Shown here piece after piece: positions 1 to 12,000 of a stretch of DNA of 64,000 nt. Numbering within the stretch: the first letter of the stretch is position 1; the number at the start of each line of letters is the position of its first letter. The stretch lies in the NCBI GenBank assembly GCA_012862575.1, contig BLSF01000009.1, positions 558,001-622,000 of the forward strand, given 5' to 3'. A program made the translations under genes and the position numbers. Source of the DNA: Parietichytrium sp. I65-24A. Lineage: Eukaryota > Sar > Bigyra > Thraustochytrida > Thraustochytriidae. The notes below the pieces were generated by a model that did not search any database, was not told the origin of the DNA, and worked only from the letters and a program-made list of their open reading frames with translations.

Positions 1-1
1 C

Positions 2-3000
2 TTGCTTCGCACGTGTTCGACGGTCCCAGTCGACACTTACTTCACACTGTTTCATCCAGAAACTGGACTCCCGGATGGCCGTCTCGTTTTTCCATACATT
101 CAGCTTTGGATGACTCTGTTTCCTCGAGCTTTGGACAAGTCGTCCACCGAGGATCTTGATACGGACGAACTTACCAAGCAGAACGGCTTAGGCATTGCCT
201 TGGCCCCGTCCACGATTGACGCCCCCCTTACAAGAAGCGACACCGAGCAGTCAAAAACCAGCCTCGCGAACGAGCAGAAGGACGCCATCATGAGTGATGA
301 CGGCGATGAAGAAGATCTGGAGGATCCAAACTCTGGGCCTCGTATCGGCCAGGCTATCTTGGACCATTTCGTCCAAGTAAGCACCAAGATAGTGCAAAGT
401 GCTGACCTTGAGCTCGTGGCAGTGACCGCCGATGGAATGGCCGCAGACGAGGACGACATGGACGACGCCCAGCTAGACTCACTCATGATGTTTTCAAGCT
501 CTTCTACTGGCGTCCAGCTGGTTCCCAAGTCTCCAGATCAATTTTCGGTGTTTGTGAATCTTGTCGAACTATGGGAACGGGTGCTTCCGCCTCGCAACAA
601 GTATCTAGATGTGGGGATGCTTTCCAAGTGGGCTAGAGTCGTCGCGAACACTGTTCTCGCAAGATCCGCAAAGTTTCCTCTTGTGCCAGGGTTCTATCAG
701 ATGATGCGGATCGTGTTTGGGCTCCCGGGAACCGAACACCACGATGTGGCCAATCGCTTTCTTGATATGTGCTTTCTCCGCGCCAAACAGCAAAAGGGCG
801 AAGCGCTTAGCAATTGCTTACGTTGTCTGATGAATGCTCCGATCGGCCTGGTGAGGCCCCGACGCGCTCAATTTCTCACTGCCATGGAGCTCGCCCTTCG
901 CGTCGGAACCGCCGTTCCGAAGCTCGGAGAGGAGGCGCTTGACGCCATGGAAGCATGGATGCAAGCTGACGTCTTGGATAACGAAGGCCTAAAGTGCATC
1001 CTTCCTTTACTTGGAAATTACATTAGCGGCAAGTCGGCTGCGATGAGACACTCTCTCTCAGCAAGCACGTTAAAAGGAGCGTCTCGATCGGGCTCAACGG
1101 CAGTGAAAGACGTACTGAGCGGTGCCATTTCCACCAAAAAGCGCAAGAGGCGCGAGCGGCTCGAACGGCGCCGGGCTGCTCGGGCGAATGGAGAGGCCAG
1201 CCCAGAGGCTCTGGAACAACGGGTCGTACGGTTTTTGGGCAAGATCGGTGGTCTTAGCCGCTTTGTACTACCCTCGCTTGAAACGAAACTCGAGGGGAGT
1301 TTTTCGTGGGACACCAAACCCGTTGTGGATATCCAGATGACAATGGGGCTTGTAACTCTTGATGTCCTTCTTGACAATTGCCTCCCGCGAATCAATGAAC
1401 TTGCGCTCAAGTCCACCAATCGCTCCCTTAAGGTAGCGTCTTGTGAGCTCCTGCACGCTCTGGTCTTGTATATTATCGGCAAACACGCAAACGCGACAAG
1501 CGACCAAAGGGCGTCGTTTGCTAAAATTTTCGAAAAGTTGTTCCCAAACCTACTCCGGCTTGCAGTTGATCTTGAGGCGGTGGCTCGGCAGTTGTTCAAG
1601 CCACTTGTTTTGCAGATTGCGGCGTGGTTCGCACACAACTCCGACTCAGGGAACGAGGAGGTTCTTGCGCTGCTTGAGGCTTCGATGGATAACTTGCGCA
1701 GCAAGTCGGATGGCGCGCTCCGCGACATCTGTGCGCAAGTTATAGGCATCTTTTTTAAGTGGTCCATAAAAACCAAGGCAAAGTCGGACGTCAGAGCTGG
1801 AGGATTCAACGAAAAGTCTCTCCTAAGGCGCCTGTACTTTTTGTTTCGCCATCCTGACCCATACCAACGTCTCGGGGCCTGTCTGGCCTTTGATCACATT
1901 TACACCTCGTTTCGCGAGGAGGAGAACCTTGTACAGGAGTTTGTACTGGAGCTCTTGATGCATGCCATGCATTGCTTGGGTAAAGCTGACAAGGACTCTC
2001 CGGTTCTAGGCACGGTGCAAGCCGCCGAGAAGGTAATAAAGCGTCTGTGCCGCATCATTACTAGAAACGCCAAAACACTTAGTCTTCCGCGGAAAAGCGG
2101 CGCTCCGCCACGACGAGGTTTCGATGACCTCCACCAGGTCATTCGCTGGCTCTTTCAGCAAGCCTCTAGGAGAGAAGTTGCTCTGAGGAAGATGGCACGA
2201 ATCTTGTTTGAGGTTTTCGTATCAACCATAAACCACTCCGAAGGAATTAACGTGTGGTTTCACGCTTTCGCGGAAGGCAAAGCCCCTGCTGTGGAGCTTG
2301 GCGCCCAGACCACCAAGAACTCGTCTCGACCCAAAGTACCGTATGAGCTCTCTTTGGACAACTACCCCCCAAAAAATCTGCAAGGCACGAAGAGCGTGGA
2401 ATCGCACCTCGGCATAAAAAGCGAACGTGTGTTTGGTTGGCTTGACGAATTTTCCGGTATCATCGACGCCTCTGGCTGGCTCATTCGTCTTGAAGCTGTG
2501 TCCATCCTGGAGAGCAGTTCTGGGACGAAAGCTGAGACTGTGGAAGCATTCCGTAATCTTGTGGACACAATAAACCGGATTAGCTCTCATCTCTGTAAGC
2601 ACGACGTGTACAGCGCTCAAAGCGTGGCCCAATTTCTCCTCGTGGGGATCAACTTGTTGGATCGGCTACTGGACAAAGAGTACCTCGTGCTGGACGACTC
2701 AACCACACCTTTTCTGCTTCATCTCTTTCGGGTGCTCATGTCCCCAGACCCCAAAATCTCGGGTCTTGACCGCGAGAACCTTGAGTTTCAGCAGTCTTTC
2801 TTCCCCATCGTGGAGCGATTCTTCTTGAGAGTCAAGCGCAACGGGGGTCCTTCTGCACTGCACCTCGAATCAACGGGGCATTCCTTCGTCTCCCGGCAGA
2901 GTCAGATCCTCGGGCTGCAAGGCTTTGACATTCAGACTCCGCACTTTCGCTCGGTGCTACGCGGGCATCGCATCATGCTGCGTTGCAATATAAATCTTCT

Positions 3001-6000
3001 GCAAGATAATGGCTTTGAGGTGCGAAAAACTCTCTTGGACGCTGTCGCTCGGCTCCGATATGACGTCGAGCCGTCCGTTCTAAACGTTGCTTCAGTGGCT
3101 CTCGAAATTTCATTCAGGCTCGGGCTGTCTGTGGATGTGGTGCTTGGGGAGGCGCTTCAGAACGAAGCTTTCTTTGTAAACTTTCAGGAGCCGGTTTTGC
3201 ACTTTTTACTCGATAGCAAAAATTGGAGTGCGGCCGTGTCGACGTTGCTCCACGTTGTGACAGAGCCTGACCACGACTCCCGCGAGCGAGCGCTTTCCAT
3301 CTTGACCTTGGCTGCCGAGGAGGTTCTCATCTGGTCTTCGCGTATCGGTGCTCTGCCTGGCCAAGCTCCTCTCGTTGAGCCCAAAGCTCTCGTGTCGTCT
3401 GTTGTTGATACCTTGAGCGATCGGCTGAACATGTCTGTGCCAGGAAAGCATTTGTCGCTGGAGAGTTTTCAGCGCAAAATCGGGAGCCTTCTTGGACGGC
3501 TCATTCACCTCACCCCTCAAGCTTTCCACGATGAAGCTGGGCATTACCAACGGTTCGCGCTCAACTGTTTTGACCATTTGATCGGCCCTGTGTCATCCGT
3601 TGCCACAAAGGTCGACGCGTGCTCCCTGCTGCCGCTGCTTTTTCGTGGTACCACGGTCGACCGCGTGGTGAAATGGGTTGGCGGACCAGAGATGACTGCG
3701 CTCGAGAGTCATCTCGTGGCGCTTATTAAAAAGCATATCGTGGCCACACACTTTCCCCTGGAAATGAACAATTTGTCCAGCGAGGAGAAGTCAAACTTTA
3801 TCTCTCTATTACAGGCGCTCTTTGCTGCTTTGGAATCCTGTGGTTCGGTGTTTCTCTTGGACGTTCTGAGCAGCCAGCTCAACATAAGTGATGAGCACGT
3901 CTACTCCCAGCAAATCGCAAAGCATCTTGCTACCCTTGTGTCAAGGGTGGATGTCTTTTCTTCAATGGATAGCGAACAACCTTCCTCAGAATCTGGAAAG
4001 GTGGCGAAGCCACCCGTTCCAGGCTTTAGTACACCGGGAAACGTCCCTTCGCAAGCGTCTGGGGATGGTAGCGAGACTCTAGTCTCTCGACGATGTCCTG
4101 CCCTCCACATCACGCACTGGTGTGCCTTGAAGACCCTCGCCGCGGAAGGCAACGCTTTCCTCTCTGCCAGAGCTCGCAAGCTGCGGCAGACGGTACTCTC
4201 ATTCATCTTGGTGCCTCTGCTGCAGAGACTATCTCCGTCCAGCTGGCAAGCAGCTTTGCACGACAGGGGCGCTTTCATGCTGAACAGCATCGTCGCTCCA
4301 ATCTTATCGAGCAAGACCTTGCCCAAGGACATCCATTCGGTCCAGCTCCGATGCAGCTCGTTTGACATATTGCAGGTTATGTATGGATGCTTGAGTAAAA
4401 GTCAGCTGGAGATAATCTACGCCGGCTCCAAGCAGACCAAGGAAGAAGGTGCTAAAACGTCAGAGTGGACGAAAAATCTCATCAAGGCAGCGAGCCAGGA
4501 GATGAAGGAAGCGTCCGCAGCAAGCAAAAGTTGGCTGGAAAACTACACGACCCATCACTCAAACGTTGATCGCACCCCAAACATCGACGATCCAGCACTC
4601 CAAAAGCCGGGGCTGTTGGTTCGAGCACTTGAAGATCAAGACAAGTTGTATGCCACGAGTGTATTTCAGTTCTTATGCGTGTGCTTCGGACGCACACAGA
4701 GCAAAGAAGCTCTTTTCAACAACATTTTGTTCTTCAAGGCAAGCACACCATTTTGGGATGCCTTGGTACCGTGGCAAATGTACGGCGACGACGAGAAAGT
4801 TGTGGAGCCTCAGTTCAGCGTGGAGACCAACTTTGATCTTAGCCAGCTCAACATTGACACCTTGATGCAGGACACACCTGATAATGGCCTACCAGTTCGG
4901 GCGTTCCGGATGGCGTCCACCTTTGCTGCCACCAATCCGACGCAATTTACTTTCGCTCCGAGCCAAGTTGTTGGCGCTGGAGTGTCCGGGAAGTTAGTTG
5001 CAGAGGCCGAGGCCTCCACGGTTCAGTTTGCCCGAGCTGGTGCGAAAAGAGTCAGGCTTGGGGAAGGCGTCACGAATCCCGGTCGCACAATAGAAAGTCC
5101 TGGGGAAGAGAGTTCGCAAGACAAAGAGGAGAAGGAGATCGTCCAAACACTCATTAACGACGAGGAGCCAGGTTCTAAAAAAGCCGTCAAGGCTGCAGAT
5201 TCCCAAGATGGCGGGAAAAAGAAGCGCCAATCTGCGAGCTCCTCTTTCGGCGAGGAAGATGTATTGGGTTCTCTGGAGTCTAATTCGGGTGTCGTGAATA
5301 TTGCAAGCAGAGCCGACGTAGGACCGACCACAGGGGTTGTTGGAGACGAATGTGATGCTGACGAGGAGGAGAAAATCGAGCTAGATCCCTTCAATCAACT
5401 CCCGTGTATGACGGGAACCCTGACCGTCTTGGACATTATGCGTCGCAAAGACCTTATCGGATGGACCCAGCTCAACAAATTTAACGAGGACTTGGAGGAA
5501 ACGGATATGCCACTTTGGATGCTTTCTGTCAAGAGAGCTTTGGAGAAGGACGTCTCTCGACAGGGGCGTCTGCGAATCAACGTTCGCTGTTTTGCGCTCA
5601 AGCTTATCATGAATCGCCCGACATTGTTTGCGGCCTTTGCTCACCTGCTCTTGGAGCCATGCATTCGCGTTGTCATGGACCTCGAAATGCCTTACAAAAA
5701 CGCCGCCCAGCGTGGTGTTCACTATCTCCTGCGCGACATGTGCGTCCTCATCGGCAGGTGGGAACGCGCTCGGCCAAAGAGCTGCCGTCCCGCGCCAGGG
5801 GCGCGAAAGCTGTGGGAGCTGCTTGATCAATTCCTGGAACGGCTGATGCAGGCCAGTGTCCATCGAGTCAAGAGTATTATGACGAGCAATCTGCAGATGG
5901 TCAACATGTTGCTGGGGATCTGGAAAAAGCCTGCAGGTGAACCCGAAATAAAGGGCAAGAATGGCGTCACTATCGATCGCAAAGTCATCATTCCCCTCAT

Positions 6001-9000
6001 TTGCAAAGGGTCGAACGATCGAAGAGATGAGGACTTTCAAGCAAACACTGCTCGGAAACATACCGGTCTCGTCCTCCTCGGCATTCTGGTGTCACATGGC
6101 TACGACGTTCTGGCGTCTACAGACCTTACAGATGACCACAAGAGAAAGTTCATGATTGGTCTCGGAAACACTATGATGTGGAAGGACAAGAAACTTCTCA
6201 TGGTTGGCTCCGAGGTGACCGCTACCGTGCTCAGCTCCTTTCGGCCGGACCAAAAACCATTCGCTGACACTCTTGCCCAGACCGCCAACGACAATCTCGG
6301 CAAATGGCTCGCGAACTCCGGTTCGGAGAATAGCGGCAGGTATTTGGACTGTCTGAGCAGCTTTGCCAGCGCCACAAACCAGCAGTCTACGAACGTCGAC
6401 GCAGTGCTGAATAATTCCGCGCTGACTAATTTGTTGGCGTACTTCCGGAGGGTGCTGCACGCTGATACGGTCAGACAGGCGATTGAAACGTTTGAAAAAT
6501 TCTTGGTTCGAGCTCTTTCTGCAGTCAAAGACCCTGTTGAGAAGGAGAGTCGGATTTTAGAATTGTACGCTGGGATTCGTCCTGCGTTTTCACGAGCCCT
6601 TTCACACAGATCGCAATCCGACGAAGGGGCTAAGAGCTCCATCAGAGTATTGAGACTCTTGACGAGCAACATGTCTGAATCGGCCACAGTGGAGCGAATG
6701 GACGACTTTCTTGGAGGGGTCATCGAGCTCTCCCGTCGACACGCCAGTGCCGAGGTGCGGGAAGCGGCTTACGAGCTTCTGATACAGATGTATCACCTGA
6801 CAGGCAAGGTCGAAGCCACCGGCGCTCCAAAATCTGGCGGAGACGAGGAGGCCAACGACGGCGAAAGGGAGGAGCCGGAAGTTCCTCTTAATACGTCCAA
6901 CTCCAAAACCGCGTTTCTCAAAACGGCGCTGGCCTCAGGGCTCAGTGATACATCGGCCACGGTCAAAAAACGGATGTTCAAATTCTGGAACCAGCGCGAT
7001 TTGCTGCCCACCCATTCTGCATTCAAGAGGCTCGTGCATTGCCTGCAAGTCATTCGTCCCACAGCCACCGACCACGGCGAAGGTGCTGCTGGGGCATCAG
7101 TGGAGGAAGAAGAATCCCGCACGAGCTGGGTGGGGCACGTCGCTACCTTAATCCTGTCTTTGGTACGGGAAACACCGGAATACAACAACGTGAATCGCAA
7201 GCTTTTTGATAAGCCGCTGCTGGACTGTGAGTTTAATGCTATCTCTGTGAACACCTCTTGGGAGAGCGCGGGTTTCTCCCTCACACAGCCCATGGCGCCG
7301 ATCATGTCCCAGGACCCAGGTGCGGCTGGCAGCTCCGGGCTTCAGCCGGGCACGTGGAGAAAGCCTTATTCTGTTCAAATGCCGCGCGGACTCGTGCGAG
7401 CCACACAAGACGCTTCGAATTTACTCTTTACGCCTACGTTGGCCGCAACGCAGTTTGGTAATGCAGGGAACATGGGCACTCAGGCTTTTGACTTCTTTGC
7501 CAATCCCTCCCAGACGCCGACGCATCCGCCGCACAAAAAGCGACGCATCCTGCACACACTCAAACCTGGCCAAACAGTCAGCAAGCATGGAACGCAATTT
7601 ATTTGGAGTCAGAGTTACAAAGGTGGAGGCAACCTCCTCTCCAAAACAATCGGAGACCAGCTCTCTGATTTCGCTGGGGACTTGAGCGACCACATGGCGA
7701 AGGACGCGGATGATGATGACGACGGCGAGCTGAGAAGCAGTCAGGAAATGGACGTTGATGTGGACCTCGATGATGGCATTGGCTTTTCGCAGCTCGATGG
7801 TGTCAAATCCGAAGGGTCTCGGAAACGCAAAAAGGTCGACCTTTCCCTAGGAGGACTTCTGCCAGCACAACTGGAGCGTCGTCGTTTCAACCCCGGGCAA
7901 TTTAGTAACCCAGCAGCGTCTTCTTCTCAGGATGGCGCTCGGACCGGAGGCGGCGCATACTTTTCGCGCAAATCATCCAAGGAAGGCGAGCTTTTCCGCA
8001 CTCACGCTCTGAATCTTAGAAGAAAAGATCAGGCCAAGGCCCGAAAGGCCAAGCACCAAGTGGCGCACAAGGTGCAATTATATCGTAAGTACCGGGAGGG
8101 CGAGCTCCCGGACATTCAGATCGCGCTGCGCGAAGTGATGGAGCCGCTCATTGCGGTGTGTGCTGCTGATGGTGCTGTTGCCAGAGAGCTGCTCCGCAAT
8201 ATTGTCAGAGCAGTTTGCGAGCGGATTTTAGGCCAAGACGCCCAATACAAGGCTATCATGGGGGTGCCTGCTCACAAGAAGATTCTACAATCACGACTGC
8301 ACCAGCTCGCAGAACTCATGGGCACCTTGCAAAGCGTACTATCCGGTTCCCTCACAGATGCGGCCACTCCTGACGTGATCACGTGCATTCACTCTCTCAT
8401 CGTAGAAGTGAACGAATACATTGACCGTCGATGCTCGCTCGAAGAAGGTTCGCTCGAGTTCAACAATCTGGGCAACGCCGCAAGGGTGTTTTCGGACCCT
8501 GCCTTGTTGGCAAATTCTGCCATTGCTGGCCGGTGTCTAGCATCTGGAATATTCGCCATCGAGAACACTATCATTTGCGTGCAGCGGCATGAGCGAAGGG
8601 TGCTCCCTAACAGCAGTGTCGACACGTACCGTGTGACGAGAAAGAGGACGTGGTTGGAGCTTTTGCAACTGTATGAGCTCCTTGGTGAAGACGACGTTCT
8701 CGGGAGTTTGTTGGGCAGCGCCACTAGCGACAAAGCGGGTGTGGATGCTTTAGAGCGGCAATCGACGGGCCAGTACCGCGCGGCAGCAGAGATTTATAGG
8801 AGATTGATTAACAGGAAGCACATGGACATTGAGCAGATGGGCGAGGAGACGTCCGAAGATGTGACACTGGCGAAGCGAGAGCTCGAGTATTGGCAGAGAT
8901 GTCGCCTGGATTGCCTTCGCCGCGAGCAGAAATGGAAAACCCTTCTAGGCGACGTCTTGCTAGAGGCAAACTCCGTGCTCAACGAGTGGGAAGCGGACGA

Positions 9001-12000
9001 TGGAGCGCAGGAGGATTTGGTGAACCGCCTGTTGTCTGACGGTGATCCTGATGAAATTTTGCCCATGACGCTATGGCACAAAGACAAGTATCAGACGATG
9101 GTAGTTCCATACCTCCAGGCTTCGTTCCACTGGCAGCAAGAGAGAGATCGAATGATGCGTTTGGTTGACTCGGTCTTCAGTTTGGAGACTGGCTCGAATG
9201 AAGCAAACGACAGGCACAGCTACCTCCCAGCGGCGTCTCGACCCCAATTTCTGTCGCGCTGGGCCCCCATCGAGGTAACAATGTATGAACTCATGAAGGG
9301 CTTCACCTCTGGGGCCCGTGGCCGTGTTGAGCAATACCTTGATCAATTTGCTGTAGAGTGGGCCGCAGTCAGTGACTTTGGCTCGGCCTCGAAACTAAGT
9401 TTGCTCCGCCCGCTCATGTCCTTTGTGGACATTCAGCAGTACTTTGAGCATCGCGAACGCATCATCTCCTGCGGCTGGGATCCCGTGGCCTCCATCGGGA
9501 TTCTCGACGAACTGTTTCTCGCATGGTCGAAGTGCACGCCGTCTGTGCATCTCGATTCCGGGGACATATGGGATTTTGTGTTGACCACCCGATTTATCTG
9601 CATCAAAGCCCTCACCCTGGAGGCTGAGAGCGCTGGGGTGAAGGAGATTTGCACCAGCGTTGGCGAACATCTCTCCCTGTACTCCTCACGAATGAACCTC
9701 GCTGCAACCAGCGCAGCAAGAAATCAAGGCCAGTTCAGTCTCGCAAAACAGTACGTCGTTCGGTCTGGCAATCTAATGCGACCGACGACTGATGGCGCAA
9801 AAACACTCATGGCCAACCTCGGCCTTTCGCAGTTTTTGGTGTGGGAGAACGAGGTTCTCCTCTGTCAGGCTCGAGCTGCTACTCACACAAAACAGAGCGC
9901 TAAAGCAGCCGAGTTGCACAAGGCGGTAGGGAAAATCGAAAAGTTTGAAGGAAAGATCAAACGCTTGGATCCCGTCAGAATGCAACGCGCGTTGCGTTTG
10001 AAAGGGTCGGTCTTCAAGGAGCTTGCCCAAAGTGAAATTTCATTGGAGAGAAAAGCTTACGAGAATTTTGGCGCTGCTTTGCAAGCCGCCGGGGCTTCAC
10101 AAACAACAGCTACTGCCAAATTGCCCACGGAGGCTTGGAGAGTAGAGGAAAGTGAAAGCCGTGCATCAGACTTGGCCAAGAGCCATACAGAGATGGCCGA
10201 CTTTCTCGGACAAGTTCTGCGCCGAAGCCCGTCGCCGACTGAGCTGCAGTTCTTAGAGGAGGAATCTCAAACCGGCGGGGCTGTAGAGACGCTCGCATGC
10301 AAGTTCATTTCACACGTACTGATAGCAGCAAAGCACGGGTCAACTCGGGCAATCGACATGATCCCGCGAGCGCTCTCTGTCTTAAGCGACTTGGGTTACA
10401 TGACCTCTGTGGGTAGGGAGTTTCAAGAAATTCTGAAAGACACGCCTGCCTGGGTGTTTCTGCGGTGGGTTCCCCAGATCTTGGCAATGTTAGACAAGCC
10501 AGGCGTTGGTGACTCCATCGAAGTGCTCCTCTTCAAAATCGCCAAGGTATACCCACAGGCTCTTCTCGCGAGTTTTAACGTTTCCCAACAGTGTATAAGG
10601 ATGTCTCTAGAGGAGGCAGAAGATGGAAACTCAGAATATGGGCTTCGGATCCAGCAGCGGCTTGGGGCGATCAAGGCCGCTCTCAACAATCCATTGTTTG
10701 ATCAGTTTCTCGAAGCCTTTGAAGGCCTTCACAACCCCGAGCTTCGCATGGGCTCCGCGCTGAAATCCATTCTCAAGATCTTCCACGACAAAAAGATCTC
10801 TGCTTCAGCTGCCTTAGCGAAGGCCCGAAAGATCTGGAGAAACAAAATCTTGGACGATATTTTGGTCGAGAGCAAAGCGGCCATAGGGACGAAGATTGGC
10901 AAGTACAACCGAGAGTACTTGAAAAAGCATCTCCACCTTCGAAAGTTTGGTGAGCGAGGCGAAAAGCTGACAGTAGACTCTTTGAAGAAGCTGTGTAAAG
11001 ATGCACAGGAGGACAAGCAGGTTGTCACCCATGCAGAGACGAAAGGCGACGTTAATCTCTCAGCATTTTCGGAATGGCTCAGCGAGTTTGACCTTGCCAA
11101 CCTAGGAAGTGACTACTTGGAGATTCCGGGACAGTATGACATGGTCGGCTCCATAGCGGAGCCTCGCTGCGAGGAGCATGCTCTCGTTGCCAGCTTTGGG
11201 TCCACGCTCTTAGTGATGGCCTCCAAGGAGAAGCCAAAGCGAATTATTATGCGGGGGGACGATGAAAACGAATACAAATTCCTCGTGAAGGGCGGCGACG
11301 ATCTTCGGTTGGACCAGCGCATTGAGCAATTGTTTATGGTCATGAACGGGATTTTCCGACAAGACAGCTCATGCGCACAGCGCAGCCTCCATATGAAAAC
11401 CTACAAAGTGATTCCATTTTCATTAGACGTTGGCGTGCTAGAGTGGGTCGATAATACAACAACGTTGCGCAGCATTTTCGAGGAGCAGTACGCAATCCAT
11501 CCCGACTTTTCGCTTTGCGAAAACTCCGCAAGGAGTAGGTCCTCTCAGAGTAATAGCAGCCGGGCCACATCCCGCTCGCGCGCGAAAGACAAAGGTGGCT
11601 CTGGCTCCAGCACAGGTGCCTTGGCTGGAAAAGAGTTGAAAGTTTCTGATTGGATCTCTTACAAAGGATACATCGCTCAGTTGAAGAAATTGTGCTCCAA
11701 CAACCCAAACGTCGATCCGAAAAAAAACCAGTGGACTGAGTGGTACAACGCATTATATCGCCAGCAGCGCAAGACCTGCGCACATGTATTTAAAAATGTG
11801 TCGAGTGTAGTTCCTGACGACCTGTTCCGTAATTACCTCATAAAGCTGTCGATGGGTCCGGAGGGCTTCTTGGCGATTCGGCAGAACCTTGCTCGATCGG
11901 TTGGCGTTGCAAACGTCTGCTCATACATACTAGGCATCGGAGACAGGCATCTTGACAACATTTTATTTTGCAAGCAAGACGGCTCCGTTGTGCACATTGA

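Noticed and set aside
1018-1809. 263-codon antisense frame inside the DNA-PKcs gene
   Set aside because: Opposite a strongly conserved gene and low in recognisable content; expected by chance from codon bias, like the 226-codon frame at 5381-6061.
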